From: PWQG01 sp040882255
GTDB lineage: Bacteria; Pseudomonadota; Gammaproteobacteria; Pseudomonadales; Pseudohongiellaceae
DNA: 64,000 nt
NCBI GenBank assembly: GCA_040882255.1
Contig: JBBEBP010000028.1
Span: 6,506-70,505, forward strand
Reading direction: 5' to 3'
In this document: piece after piece, positions 31,406 through 40,853 of the stretch
How the letters are laid out: each line of letters opens with the position of its first letter
Position numbering within the stretch: position 1 is the stretch's first letter
The notes under the pieces: generated by a model
What the model saw: the letters and a program-made list of their open reading frames with translations, nothing else
Database searches by the model: none
Told to the model about the DNA's origin: nothing
Program-made: the position numbers and the translations under genes

Positions 31406-32668
31406 GTGGAAAACCAGATTTTTGAACTGCAATATGCAATTGATACATTTTACTTCCTGGTGTGCGGTGCACTGGTCATGTGGATGGCAGCGGGCTTTTC
31501 CATGCTCGAGGCCGGCCTCGTGCGTGCCAAGAACACCACGGAAATTCTGACCAAGAACGTGGCGCTGTTCGCAGTGTCCTGCACCATGTACCTGGTCTGT
31601 GGCTACGCGATCATGTACGGCGGTGGCATCTTCCTCAGCGGTATCGAGGGTGGTGATGACCTGGTAAGTTCGGCGCTCGCCGCATCTGCCGAGGAAGGCT
31701 TCGGTGGCGGCTCCGTGTACTCGGATGCTTCGGACTTCTTCTTCCAGGTGGTGTTCGTGGCCACGGCGATGTCCATCGTCTCCGGTGCGGTTGCCGAGCG
31801 CATGAAGCTGTGGGCCTTCCTGGCCTTCGCAGTCGTCATGACCGGTTTCATCTATCCGTTGGAAGGCAGCTGGACATGGAACGGCGCTGATGTCTTCGGC
31901 CTGTACAACCTGGGTGATCTCGGCTTCTCCGACTTTGCCGGTTCCGGTATCGTGCATATGGCCGGCGCGGCGGCCGCACTGGCCGGTGTTCTGCTGCTCG
32001 GTGCACGAAAGGGCAAATACGGCAAGGATGGCAGCGTGAGGGCCATTCCGGGTGCCAACCTGCCGCTGGCCACGCTGGGTATGTTTATCCTGTGGATGGG
32101 CTGGTTCGGCTTCAATGGCGGCTCGGTACTGAAGCTGGGTGATATCGCCAATGCCAACAGTGTTGCCATGGTGTTCCTGAACACCAACGCAGCGGCCGCC
32201 GGTGGCCTGATAGCCGCGCTGGTTACAGCCCGTCTGCTGTTCGGCAAGGCCGACCTGACCATGGCGCTCAACGGTGCACTGGCCGGTCTGGTGGCAATCA
32301 CGGCTGAACCGTCCACGCCGACGGCACTGCAGGCGACCCTCTTCGGTGGTCTGGGTGGCATCCTGGTGGTGTTCAGCATTGTCTTCCTGGACAAAATCAA
32401 AATCGACGATCCGGTCGGGGCGATCTCCGTGCACGGCACCTGTGGTCTGCTCGGTCTGTTGCTGGTTCCGATCACCAACGGCGGCTCCACGTTCGTGGGG
32501 CAGATCGTCGGCGCGCTGACCATCTTCGGATGGGTGTTCGTGGCCAGTCTGATCGTCTGGACAATCCTCAAGATGACCGTCGGCATCCGGGTCAGCGAAG
32601 AGGAAGAAGATGCTGGTGTCGACCTCTCCGAGTGTGGCTTGGAAGCCTATCCGGAGTTCGCGAAGTAA
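31406..32668 (+). CDS. amtB: Ammonium transporter AmtB
   Basis: A 420-residue Amt/Rh channel with 11 membrane helices and no obvious cleaved signal peptide. Helix 1 is DTFYFLVCGALVMWMAAGFS; MLEAGLVRAKN, DFAGSGIVHMAGAAAALAG (first pore His), GWFGFNGGS and VHGTCGLLGLLLV (second pore His) are Amt hallmarks. I favour the GTG at 31406, six bases after GGAGGAA; an ATG at 31373 would add 11 residues and also has a weak GGAG upstream. It imports ammonium under GlnK control. A terminator follows at 32707. Confidence 0.94.
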   Translation: MENQIFELQYAIDTFYFLVCGALVMWMAAGFSMLEAGLVRAKNTTEILTKNVALFAVSCTMYLVCGYAIMYGGGIFLSGIEGGDDLVSSALAASAEEGFGGGSVYSDASDFFFQVVFVATAMSIVSGAVAERMKLWAFLAFAVVMTGFIYPLEGSWTWNGADVFGLYNLGDLGFSDFAGSGIVHMAGAAAALAGVLLLGARKGKYGKDGSVRAIPGANLPLATLGMFILWMGWFGFNGGSVLKLGDIANANSVAMVFLNTNAAAAGGLIAALVTARLLFGKADLTMALNGALAGLVAITAEPSTPTALQATLFGGLGGILVVFSIVFLDKIKIDDPVGAISVHGTCGLLGLLLVPITNGGSTFVGQIVGALTIFGWVFVASLIVWTILKMTVGIRVSEEEEDAGVDLSECGLEAYPEFAK

Positions 32669-32706
32669 TACTCTCCCCGGGGACTTCCTGTCCCCACTTC
32701 CCTGAG

Positions 32707-32731
32707 GCCCCTCCCCGGAGGGGCTTTTTTT
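32707..32731 (+). terminator. Rho-independent terminator after amtB
   Basis: GCCCCTCC pairs with GGAGGGGC around a minimal loop and is followed by TTTTTTT. The rest of the 355-bp gap to the TonB receptor holds the promoter at 32789 and a long A/T-rich then mixed leader with nothing else I recognise. Confidence 0.85.
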
Positions 32732-32788
32732 CGCAGTCTGTTTTGTACCGTATAGCTACATCGCCTGGGACTGCGGCGGGCCGCTGGT

Positions 32789-32817
32789 TTGACTTTTCAG
32801 AACTTTTCTCCTATAAT
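32789..32817 (+). promoter_or_regulatory. Sigma-70 promoter upstream of the TonB receptor
   Basis: TTGACT and TATAAT are separated by exactly 17 nt, a near-consensus promoter. It leaves a leader of about 200 nt before the receptor start at 33024. No convincing Fur box overlaps it. Confidence 0.65.
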
Positions 32818-33023
32818 CAGCGTCTTATATATAATCCTAATAATAACAAGCCTCCCCGCCTGTCGACGCGCGCTGCACGGCCCAATCTCTGGTAGCCGTT
32901 TGCACTATTTTCGTACGCAAGATCAATAGATACACGAGTGTGCGTGCCTGTTGGGAAAACGGGTGTGGATAAACAGGCTGTCTGTAACATTCCGAACTAC
33001 TATCAAGGAGTACTGGAAACGCA

Positions 33024-35324
33024 ATGAAAAACTCACTATTCCAACGGCGGTATCTGCCCACTCTGCTGGCTTCTTCGGCGCTGATTTCAGCGGCGGCAGC
33101 CCACGTGCAGACTGCGGTTGCGCAGGAAACGCCTGCCATCGAGGAAGTGGTGGTGCGCGGTGTCGCACGCCAGTTCCGTCCTGAAGAACAGAATACCGCC
33201 ACCGGCCTGAACATGAGTCTGGTGGAGACGCCGCAGGCGGTATCCGTGCTGACGCCGGAAATGATGCGCACCGTCAATGCCCAGAATGCCTATGAGGCAA
33301 CGGATCTGGTACCGGGCGTGCAGCGCTCCGGTTACGGTTTCGGGTTCTCCCAGATTGTCATGCGTGGTGTATTCAGCCTGACACGTCGTGTGGACAGCAT
33401 CCGTCTGGATAACGCAGTGACTTCCATCCGCGGTGATGCCGTGGAGCGGACCGAAGTGGTTCGTGGCCCCGCCACTGCTATCTATGGCGTTACCGGCGGC
33501 TTCGGCGGCGAGATCAACTCCATCCTCAAGAAAGCGAACCCCATGCGCAGCATCGAGTTCGGCGTCGAGGCCGGCAGCTATGACACCCACAAGGTCTATG
33601 CTGACGTCAACGCGCCGTTGAACGAGGATGGCAGCCTGTCCGGCCGTATTGTCGGCAGTTATCAGGAGTATGGTCTGCCGCTGGACATCCAGGGCGAGGA
33701 CTTCCCGAACTACGAGGCCATGTGGCTCGGCTCCCTGAACTGGAATCTGTCCTACGACACTTCACTGACCTGGACGCATTACCAGCAGCATCGCAATACC
33801 GACCCGTGGGACGGTGGCGCGCTGGTGCAGAATCAGGCAGGTGATCTGGAGCTGCCCGATGCTGATCCGGAAACGTGGTATTTTTCGCATCCGGACTACT
33901 CGAATGAAACCGCCGACATCGATTTCAGTGTGCTGGAACTGGACCACCGTTTCGATAACGGCTGGACGTCCAACAGCAAGCTGGCCTGGCACAAGTACGA
34001 AGAGGAACTGGGCTACTACTATCCGTTTGGCCCGTTCGGTTCCTATGAAGGTCTGGGAGACGACGAGATCTACATCTATTCCTATGATGTGGAGCGTGGC
34101 GGTGAAGAGCTGACCTTCAACCAGTCGCTGGGTGGCGATTTCGAGGCTGTGAACCGGGAGCACCAGTTCTTCGCGGCGCTGGAATACCGCAAGGATCTCG
34201 AGCCGGACCGCTTTCAGCTGCTGAATTCCGGTTTCGATGGCTATGCCAATATGGACTGGTATACAGACGAGAATTACGACGGCATGCCGCGTTTCCGCGA
34301 TGGCTCCGTGTTCACACCCGTCACCCAGAATCGTGAGGAACACTATGGTGTCCGCCAGATCCTGCTGGAGGAAGTCGAGGACGTCAAGGTGAGCCTGCAG
34401 GGGCTGTTCAACCTGACTGACAACCTGCAGATGCTGGCTGGTACCATGTACCACGACAGCGAGTCGGTGACGACCATTCCGCGTAACCGCGGCGAGGACC
34501 TCGATCCACCGGAAGGTGATGTGGTCGAATTCTCCGAGGTCGTGTCCCGTATCGGTTTCACTTACGATCTGCTCGACAACTGGAACTTCGTCAACGACGC
34601 CCGCGTCTACTACAACTACAGCCAGGGCTTCGAGCCGCAGACCTACACCAATGAAGACGGTGTGACGGTCAGTGCGCCGCAGGAGATGGACCAGCACGAG
34701 ATCGGTCTGAAAACCGAGATGTTCGACGGCGCGGTAGGCACCTCGGTGGCGGTCTTCGATTACGAGATCACCAACATCGCGGTATCCAGTTCGTTCCTGG
34801 GGTCTTTCGGTGGCTTTGGCAGCACGGTGCTGGAAGGCAGCCAGGAAGCGACCGGTGCCGAGTTCGAGATCGTCGGCGAGGTGTTGCCGGGCTGGAACGT
34901 CATGGCCAACTACGCCTGGATGGACGCCGCGATTCTGAACCCGAACAATAACCGCAGCACACCGCCGCGTACCACGCCGAAGAATTCCGGTGCCATCACC
35001 AGCACCTATGAGTTCCTGGAAGGCCCGGCGGCCGGCTTCCGGATCGGTGCCACACTGAAAATCAGTGGTGACTACTCGTTTGTGGAAGGTACCAGCAACA
35101 TCGACCGTTACGGTGCGCAGCCGGACGCTGGCGCACACGAGCGTTTTGACATCCATGCTTCCTACACGCCGTATACCGGCCCGCTGGAAGGCGCGGAAGT
35201 GTATTTCAACTGGATGAACGTGTTCGATGAAGACATCATGGTGGCCAAGCAGGGCAGTCCTGGCTACGGCATCATGTTCATGGACCAGCAGCGCATGACG
35301 CTGGGTCTGCGCTATCAGTTCTGA
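33024..35324 (+). CDS. TonB-dependent siderophore-type outer-membrane receptor
   Basis: A 766-residue receptor. The signal peptide ends near residue 33 (AVAQE); IEEVVVRGVARQ is the TonB box. The plug (about 50-180) shows PQAVSVLTPEMM, ATDLVPGVQRSG and VERTEVVRGPATAIYG, the pattern of FhuA/FecA-like siderophore receptors; the 22-strand barrel ends with an aromatic residue (LGLRYQF). The barrel loops are very acidic and Tyr-rich. The substrate cannot be read from sequence; a ferric siderophore is the family's usual ligand. A canonical terminator follows. Confidence 0.9.
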   Translation: MKNSLFQRRYLPTLLASSALISAAAAHVQTAVAQETPAIEEVVVRGVARQFRPEEQNTATGLNMSLVETPQAVSVLTPEMMRTVNAQNAYEATDLVPGVQRSGYGFGFSQIVMRGVFSLTRRVDSIRLDNAVTSIRGDAVERTEVVRGPATAIYGVTGGFGGEINSILKKANPMRSIEFGVEAGSYDTHKVYADVNAPLNEDGSLSGRIVGSYQEYGLPLDIQGEDFPNYEAMWLGSLNWNLSYDTSLTWTHYQQHRNTDPWDGGALVQNQAGDLELPDADPETWYFSHPDYSNETADIDFSVLELDHRFDNGWTSNSKLAWHKYEEELGYYYPFGPFGSYEGLGDDEIYIYSYDVERGGEELTFNQSLGGDFEAVNREHQFFAALEYRKDLEPDRFQLLNSGFDGYANMDWYTDENYDGMPRFRDGSVFTPVTQNREEHYGVRQILLEEVEDVKVSLQGLFNLTDNLQMLAGTMYHDSESVTTIPRNRGEDLDPPEGDVVEFSEVVSRIGFTYDLLDNWNFVNDARVYYNYSQGFEPQTYTNEDGVTVSAPQEMDQHEIGLKTEMFDGAVGTSVAVFDYEITNIAVSSSFLGSFGGFGSTVLEGSQEATGAEFEIVGEVLPGWNVMANYAWMDAAILNPNNNRSTPPRTTPKNSGAITSTYEFLEGPAAGFRIGATLKISGDYSFVEGTSNIDRYGAQPDAGAHERFDIHASYTPYTGPLEGAEVYFNWMNVFDEDIMVAKQGSPGYGIMFMDQQRMTLGLRYQF

Positions 35325-35349
35325 TCCATTGCGGTGAACTGACCAGGGA

Positions 35350-35380
35350 GGGGGCTTCTGTTGTGGGAGCCCCCTTTTTT
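35350..35380 (+). terminator. Rho-independent terminator after the TonB receptor
   Basis: GGGGGCT (35350-35356) pairs with AGCCCCC (35368-35374), followed by TTTTTT. Confidence 0.85.
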
Positions 35381-35420
35381 GACGGTTTTCCGGAATGTCT
35401 GGTTGGAAAAGGAGCTTTTT

Positions 35421-35535
35421 TCTCGCAGAGCTCGCCAAGAGCGCCAAGAACACCAGATTTTCTCGCCGAGATCGCCAGGATCATAAGGATGGCTTTTTGG
35501 TTTTCTTTGCGCTCTTGGCGAGCTCTGCGAGACCA
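35421..35535. repeat. Inverted repeat of family B (TCTCGCAGAGCTCGCCAAGAG)
   Basis: The 30-nt left arm begins TCTCGCAGAGCTCGCC (35421) and its complement ends at 35535, with about one mismatch; 55 nt lie between. A diverged copy of the same element occurs at 53534-53686. It sits between the TonB receptor terminator and the first C69 dipeptidase gene, in an otherwise empty gap. It resembles REP/BIME-type intergenic repeats. Confidence 0.8.
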
Positions 35536-35563
35536 ACAATCTTCGCACTTCAGGAGACATACA

Positions 35564-37048
35564 ATGAAACGACTATTACTGGCAGGTTCCGCTCTGCTCG
35601 CGCTGCTGGGATCAATGCAGGTGGTGGCCAGCTACGGGATCTATGTGGGCAAGAACCTGACCGCCGACGGCAGTGTGCTGATTGGCGGCACTGGCGAAGA
35701 GGTCTCCAGTCACTGGCTGGAGATTGTCCCGCGCCGCACTCACCCCGAAGGAGCCACGATCACTGTCGGGGTGGACAACCAGGCGACGTATCCGGGGGAG
35801 CTTACCGAAATCCCCCAGGTCCGGACCACGGCCAAGTACATCACCATGAGCTACTCCGATTACGAGGGTTTTCCTCCGCCGCTGACCAATGGCGGCCTGA
35901 ACGAGCATGGTGTGGCCGGGCGTGACATCTGGGCTCCTTCGCGCTCCGAGCTGGCGGAAATGACACCGGAGCCGCAGACCGGCCCCAATTACAGTGACCT
36001 GTCCCGTATTGCCATGGAACGTGCCACGACGGCTCGGGAAGCCGTGGAAATCATTGGTGCACTGATGGATGAATACGGCTATTCCACCTATGGTGGCAAT
36101 TCGCACATGTTCGCCGACAAGAACGAGGGCTGGGTGGTCTTTAACTTTGCTGGCGGCCAGGGGCTGTGGATCGCCGAGCGACTGGGTCCCGACGAAGTGC
36201 GGATGTCCTATCCCGGCTACATCGAGGAGATCCCGCTCGACTTTCAGGAAAGCGATGATTACATGGGTTCGGAGAATTTCATCTCCTTTGCCATTGATCA
36301 GGGCTGGTATGACCCGGATTCGGGAGAGCCTTTCAATCCCAACGAGATTTATGGTAACGGCCAGGGTCGTTCCGAAGCCGTTCAGATCATCGAGACCCGC
36401 GCAATGGAAGATGCCGCTGATGGTGGTGTAACGCTGCGCGACATGATGGACTATGTCCGCGATCCGTTGATCGCTGGCGATACGGCCGGCTATGGCCAGG
36501 TGGCTCATCTTCGCCAGGACATCTCCTGGTCGGACTTTCTCAGTCTGTGGGTGGCTCCGACAGGTTCAGTGACCGCGCCGTTTGTCCCATATTGGATGGG
36601 TGGGACGGATATACTGCCGGAATACCGCAAGCACCGCTATCTTACCAAGGGCGAGGCGACCCGTTTCGTGACACCGGATTTCTCCGTTCAGGAAGCTTCA
36701 CAGTTCGCCGGACGGTTGTTCAAGCGCCTGATGTACTATACCTGTGATGCCCCCGAGCGTTTTCTGCCGGAAGTGACCGAGGCGCTGACCGCGTTCGAGA
36801 ACGAAAGCATGATGCAGGTCGAGGAAATCGAAGAGCGGGCAACCGCGCTGTACATCGCCGGTGAATCCGGTATGGCACGCGATGTCTTCAATGACTATAG
36901 CAGTGTACGCGCCGAGGATGCGCTGCAGCTGGGTGAGGCGTTGCTCGGTAGTATCGAGGCGCGGCATAGGCTGCTTGAAGGGTATCGTGAGCCCTCAGAC
37001 TGGCAGAACATCAGCAGCCGGTATGGGCCGAATGTCTTCTGTCGGTAG
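35564..37048 (+). CDS. Secreted family-C69 dipeptidase-like Ntn hydrolase, Ser nucleophile variant
   Basis: A 494-residue protein with a signal peptide ending QVVA/S (residue 22/23). The mature N-terminus SYGIYVGKNLTADGSVLIGG aligns with the CTTILVGKxAxxDGS start of C69 peptidases, but Ser23 replaces the nucleophilic Cys. Cleavage by signal peptidase would expose this Ser as the N-terminal nucleophile. Other family blocks are present: PLTNGGLNEHGVAGRDIW, ERATTAREAVEIIGALMDEYG in pieces, YGGNSHMFADKNEGWV. It has a paralog on the opposite strand at 37396. It would hydrolyse di- or oligopeptides in the periplasm or outside. Confidence 0.85.
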   Translation: MKRLLLAGSALLALLGSMQVVASYGIYVGKNLTADGSVLIGGTGEEVSSHWLEIVPRRTHPEGATITVGVDNQATYPGELTEIPQVRTTAKYITMSYSDYEGFPPPLTNGGLNEHGVAGRDIWAPSRSELAEMTPEPQTGPNYSDLSRIAMERATTAREAVEIIGALMDEYGYSTYGGNSHMFADKNEGWVVFNFAGGQGLWIAERLGPDEVRMSYPGYIEEIPLDFQESDDYMGSENFISFAIDQGWYDPDSGEPFNPNEIYGNGQGRSEAVQIIETRAMEDAADGGVTLRDMMDYVRDPLIAGDTAGYGQVAHLRQDISWSDFLSLWVAPTGSVTAPFVPYWMGGTDILPEYRKHRYLTKGEATRFVTPDFSVQEASQFAGRLFKRLMYYTCDAPERFLPEVTEALTAFENESMMQVEEIEERATALYIAGESGMARDVFNDYSSVRAEDALQLGEALLGSIEARHRLLEGYREPSDWQNISSRYGPNVFCR

Positions 37049-37090
37049 TACTTGGTGGTAAGGCGTCACGGGGGCGGGTGAAGCGCCTGT

Positions 37091-37367
37091 CGTGATCTCG
37101 CGACCCGCGGCGGCGGTACGCCTCTCGCGAATCCCGACAGTCACCACTCCGCAGCTGACGCCGCACTGTCAGTGGTGGCCGCCAGAAGACCTTGCGGGCC
37201 TTGTGATAGAGATGACGTCAGTGGTTCTTGTAAGTTGTCGTGGTAGATCGTTTGAATGCGAGTATTCCCGCACAGCCTGTAATGGCAGGATCGGGCCACT
37301 GAACTTCGAGTCGCGGGAGCCGGCGAGATTCGCGAGAGGCGCTCCGCCGCCGGGTCGCGAGATCGCG
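37091..37367. repeat. Imperfect inverted repeat between the C69 paralogs
   Basis: A 46-nt arm (37091-37136, starting CGTGATCTCGCGACCC) is complementary, with few mismatches, to 37324-37367 (ending GGGTCGCGAGATCGCG). About 187 nt lie between, without an open frame of note. The element occupies most of the 347-bp gap between two convergent paralogous genes. It looks like a MITE-like or structured-RNA element and may also terminate both genes. No flanking target duplication was obvious. Confidence 0.7.
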
Positions 37368-37395
37368 CCGGATACCGCGACACCTCGGAGTCAGA

Positions 37396-38949
37396 CTACT
37401 GTTCGTCCGGTCTTCTGTCAGGATCAGCCCCCATCAGGCAGCTCACCGCCATCCCCCCGGCATTGATGTCACCTCCCACCGGCGGTGCAGGAATGCCGTA
37501 ACGGGTCTTTACCTCCGCCTCGATTCCGGCCAGCAGATTGCGGCCCAGCTCCAGGGCCTCGGCGGCGCGGCTGTGACTGTAGTACGTGAGCAGTTCTTCG
37601 CCCAGCCCGGGCTCTTCCTGCAGGCCCATCAGGACCATTCGTTCGATTTTCGGTACCTGTGCCAGCATGTCGGCCTCGAACGCGGTGAACGTGCTCTGGA
37701 CGCGGTCCAACTGCTCGTCCGGATGAGCGCAGGTGTAATACATCAGGCGCTTGAAGGTGCGGCCGGCGAACTCGGTGGCTTCCTGCAGCTGGAAGTCGGG
37801 GTTGATGAACGAGGGCGCGGCGCCCTCGGTCAGGTAGCGATGCAGGCCGTATTCGGGAGGAACGCTCTGTGTACCGATCCAGTATGGGACAAACGGCGCG
37901 GTCACCGAGCCGGTGGGGGCGACCCACAACAGGCCCAATGCGGGATTTTCGAGGTCGTCGCGCAGACTGGCAACCTGGCCGTAGCCGGCATGGTCGTCGG
38001 CGATGCGCGGGTCGCGCACCAGGCCCATGAACTCCTCGATGGTGACCGGCGCCATGGCCCGCAGTTCCTCCTCGATGTCCGCCGGCGAGACGAATTTGGT
38101 GCCGGGATGGCGTGAAATGCCACCAATACCGTAGACCTGGTCCGCGTTCAGTGGTTCCCCCGAGTCCGGGTCGTACCAGCCCTGCTCCGTGGCGAACTCG
38201 TAGAAGTTCGGCGAGGCCATGTAATCCGGATTGTCCATGAAGTCGGCGGGCACCTCCTCGATGTAGCCAGGGTAGTTGACTCGCACGTCATCCGGGCCCA
38301 GCCGTTCGGCGGCCCACAGGCCCTGACCGCCGGCATACTCGATGACCACCCAGCCTTCGTTCTCGTCGGCGATCAGGTGAGAATTGCCACCGTACGTGGT
38401 GTAGCCGTACTCATTGATCAGCTCACCAATGATCTCCACGGCTTCCCGCGCGCTGGTGGCGCGTTCCAGGGCGATACGGGCCAGGTCGCTGTAGCTGGGG
38501 CCGGTCTGGTCGTCCGGCGTCATTTCGATCAGTTCCTCGCGTGAGGTGGACCAGATGTCACGGATGGCCACCTGATGCTCGTTCAGTCCGCCGTTGGTGA
38601 TGGGCGCCGGGAAACCCGCGTAGCTGCTGTAGTTCATGGTAATGTAACGGAACGTTTCCCGGATCTGGGGGATTTCCGACAGGGTGGCCGGCAGGCGCGC
38701 TTCCGGCGTGGCGCCGACCGTGATTGTGGTACCGGCGGCATGTGTGCGGCGCGGCACGATCTCCAGCCAGTGGCTGGATGGTTCCTCGCCGGTACCGCCA
38801 ATCAACACACTGCCGTCGGCGGTCAGGTTCTTGCCGACATAATAGCCGTAGCTGGCCCAGGCACCGCCGCTCAGCAGCGCGCTACCCAGCAGCGTGGCGC
38901 CCAGTGTCAGACAGCGGCGTGTCAGTGTTTTCAATCGGGTCTGGTTCAC
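37396..38949 (-). CDS. Secreted family-C69 dipeptidase-like Ntn hydrolase, Ser nucleophile variant (paralog)
   Basis: A 517-residue protein closely similar to the one at 35564 (SYGYYVGKNLTADGSVLIGG, then SSHWLEIVPRRTH; PITNGGLNEHQVAIRDIWS; YGGNSHLIADENEGWVV). The signal peptide ends AWA/S, again placing a Ser (Ser33) at the mature N-terminus where C69 enzymes have Cys. The C-terminal end adds an extra 25-residue tail (PPVGGDINAGGMAVSCLMGA) not found in its paralog. The two genes face each other, suggesting an inverted duplication. Confidence 0.85.
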   Translation of the reverse strand: MNQTRLKTLTRRCLTLGATLLGSALLSGGAWASYGYYVGKNLTADGSVLIGGTGEEPSSHWLEIVPRRTHAAGTTITVGATPEARLPATLSEIPQIRETFRYITMNYSSYAGFPAPITNGGLNEHQVAIRDIWSTSREELIEMTPDDQTGPSYSDLARIALERATSAREAVEIIGELINEYGYTTYGGNSHLIADENEGWVVIEYAGGQGLWAAERLGPDDVRVNYPGYIEEVPADFMDNPDYMASPNFYEFATEQGWYDPDSGEPLNADQVYGIGGISRHPGTKFVSPADIEEELRAMAPVTIEEFMGLVRDPRIADDHAGYGQVASLRDDLENPALGLLWVAPTGSVTAPFVPYWIGTQSVPPEYGLHRYLTEGAAPSFINPDFQLQEATEFAGRTFKRLMYYTCAHPDEQLDRVQSTFTAFEADMLAQVPKIERMVLMGLQEEPGLGEELLTYYSHSRAAEALELGRNLLAGIEAEVKTRYGIPAPPVGGDINAGGMAVSCLMGADPDRRPDEQ

Positions 38950-39079
38950 GGTTCATACCTCATTGGCGAATGGTATTGATGCGGATGCCCTTTATCCGGT
39001 CGGGCTCTTTATGACTGGAAATGATAACATAGTGAAAGCATTCACTTTTTTATTCATTCAATCTCAGGACGTTCTTTTT

Positions 39080-40750
39080 ATGCTGCCGGACAACCCCCGC
39101 ATCCGCGAAGGTATCGCTCTGCAACGCCGTGGCCGGGTTCGCGAAGCCGCCTCCTGCTATGCGGAGGTGCTGCGGCAGACGCCAGATCATCCGCAGGCAC
39201 TGCACTATCTCGGCCTGGCCCGGTTCCAGATGGGGCAGTCGGTCGAGGCCGAGAAACTGCTGAGCCGCTCTGCTGAACTCGACCCGGCGGAAGCCAACAC
39301 CTGGAGCGATCTGGGCATGGTGCGGATGCGCCTGGAGCGCACCGAGGAAGCGCTGCCCGCTTTCGAGGAGGCCCTGGAACGCTCGCCGGATCATCCGGAT
39401 GCGCTCAACAACATGGCCCAGGCGCTGCGCAAGCTGGGCCTCTTCGCGCAGGCCAGGCCGCTGCTGGAGCGTCTGGTGGCGTTAAAACCCGGGGTTGTGC
39501 CGGTTTTGTATGCACTGGCTGATACGCTGAGCAAGCTTAGCGAGGTCGAAGGGGCGATCCGCACCTATCAGCAGGCGCTGAAGCTGGCCCCGGATGATAC
39601 GCGTGTCCGCCTCGGGCTGGGTGATGCCTATGAGTCTACTGGCAAGTTCAAGCAGGCCCGGATGCAGTACCTGGCCATTCTGCGCCGTGATCCGGACAAC
39701 GCCCTGGCGCTGGCTCGCCTGCTGCAGCTGCGTGAAGGCACTCCGGAACCGGAGCAGGTCGAGCGTGCGCAGCAGCTGGCTGACAATGCCGCCACCAGGG
39801 AAGACGGCCGCATCCGTCTGAATGTGGCATTGGGCTACTATCATGACCGGCAGAAGCAGTTTGACCAGGCCTTCCGCCGTCTGCAACAGGGTTACGACGT
39901 GCTCGCCCGGCGCGAACCCTTCGACAGCGATGGCTACAGCCGCGCCATCGATACGCTGATCGAGGAGCTGACAGCGGACTTCTTTTCCTCGGCGCCCACG
40001 TCTGGTCTGGAATCGGATCGCCCTGTATTCGTGGTCGGCATGCCCCGCTCCGGCACGACTCTGACCGAGCAGATCCTCGCCAGCCACTCACAGGTGGCGG
40101 CCGGCGGAGAACTGTCCTCGCTACTCAAGGTCAGCTATCAGACGAAGGAAATGTCTTCGACCGGGGAGCCTTACCCGAGCGGGCTGAAGGCCATCGGCTC
40201 TGACGGTCTGGTGGAGATGGCAGAGCGCTACCTGGCCGACCTCGACCGGGTATCGGAGTCCGCGTCACGTGTCACGGACAAGCTGCCGTTCAACTTCATG
40301 CATCTGGGCGTGATCGCCCTGCTCTTTCCGGATGCGCGCATCATCCACTGCCGGCGTCATCCGCTGGATAATTGTCTGTCCTGTTATTTCACCAGCTTCG
40401 CCGATCAGATCCGCTTTGCCAATCGGCTGGACACGCTGGGCCGCTACTACCTCGACTATCACCGGCTGATGCAGCACTGGCACGAGGTGCTGCCGGTGGA
40501 GATCTTCGATCTGCAGTACGAAACGCTGATCGAGGATACCGAACCGACGGTGAGGGCGCTGGTGGACCACTGCGGGCTGCCCTGGGAGGATGCCTGTCTG
40601 TCGTTTCATGAAACGCAAAGGGCGGTGCGGACGCCGAGCCGGTGGCAGGTGCGGCAGCCGATCTACAAGGGGTCGATGCAGCGGTGGCGTAACTACGAGA
40701 GTCAACTGCAGCCGCTGGTAGACGTATTGTCTCCGGTGCTGGACGGCTAG
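39080..40750 (+). CDS. TPR-repeat sulfotransferase
   Basis: A 556-residue protein. Residues 1-300 contain tetratricopeptide repeats (for example REAASCYAEVLRQTPDHPQ; EALPAFEEALERSPDHPDA; LINM-type turns). The C-terminal domain begins FVVGMPRSGTTLTEQILASH; PRSGTT (residues 322-327) is the 5'-phosphate-binding loop for PAPS. CRRHPLDNCLSCYF is the 3'-phosphate-binding segment. Such proteins sulfate glycans, peptides or small molecules in the cytosol. The start is uncertain: 39080 has a weak AGGAC; an ATG at 39011 is in frame. A second, convergent protein of the same type follows. Confidence 0.83.
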   Translation: MLPDNPRIREGIALQRRGRVREAASCYAEVLRQTPDHPQALHYLGLARFQMGQSVEAEKLLSRSAELDPAEANTWSDLGMVRMRLERTEEALPAFEEALERSPDHPDALNNMAQALRKLGLFAQARPLLERLVALKPGVVPVLYALADTLSKLSEVEGAIRTYQQALKLAPDDTRVRLGLGDAYESTGKFKQARMQYLAILRRDPDNALALARLLQLREGTPEPEQVERAQQLADNAATREDGRIRLNVALGYYHDRQKQFDQAFRRLQQGYDVLARREPFDSDGYSRAIDTLIEELTADFFSSAPTSGLESDRPVFVVGMPRSGTTLTEQILASHSQVAAGGELSSLLKVSYQTKEMSSTGEPYPSGLKAIGSDGLVEMAERYLADLDRVSESASRVTDKLPFNFMHLGVIALLFPDARIIHCRRHPLDNCLSCYFTSFADQIRFANRLDTLGRYYLDYHRLMQHWHEVLPVEIFDLQYETLIEDTEPTVRALVDHCGLPWEDACLSFHETQRAVRTPSRWQVRQPIYKGSMQRWRNYESQLQPLVDVLSPVLDG

Positions 40751-40768
40751 TGGTTGGCGCCTGCGTGC

Positions 40769-40808
40769 GAGAAGCCGTTCTGCGCGTGGAAGCGCAGAAC
40801 GGTTTCTC
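40769..40808. terminator. Bidirectional terminator between the two sulfotransferase genes
   Basis: GAGAAGCCGTTCTGCGC (40769-40785) pairs with GCGCAGAACGGTTTCTC (40792-40808) with one mismatch and a 6-nt loop. It lies between convergent genes and has pyrimidine-rich flanks. Confidence 0.65.
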
Positions 40809-40853
40809 TCCCTCAGCGCGTCCGGCTCTTGTGGCAACGTCCAGCGGAAGCGC

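Noticed and set aside
32669..33023. A Fur box upstream of the TonB receptor
   Set aside because: The leader is A/T-rich in places but no 19-bp GATAAT-type palindrome is present.
33762..35453. A 563-codon open frame antisense to the TonB receptor
   Set aside because: The receptor frame has all family motifs; the reverse frame reads as random His/Val/Arg-rich sequence.
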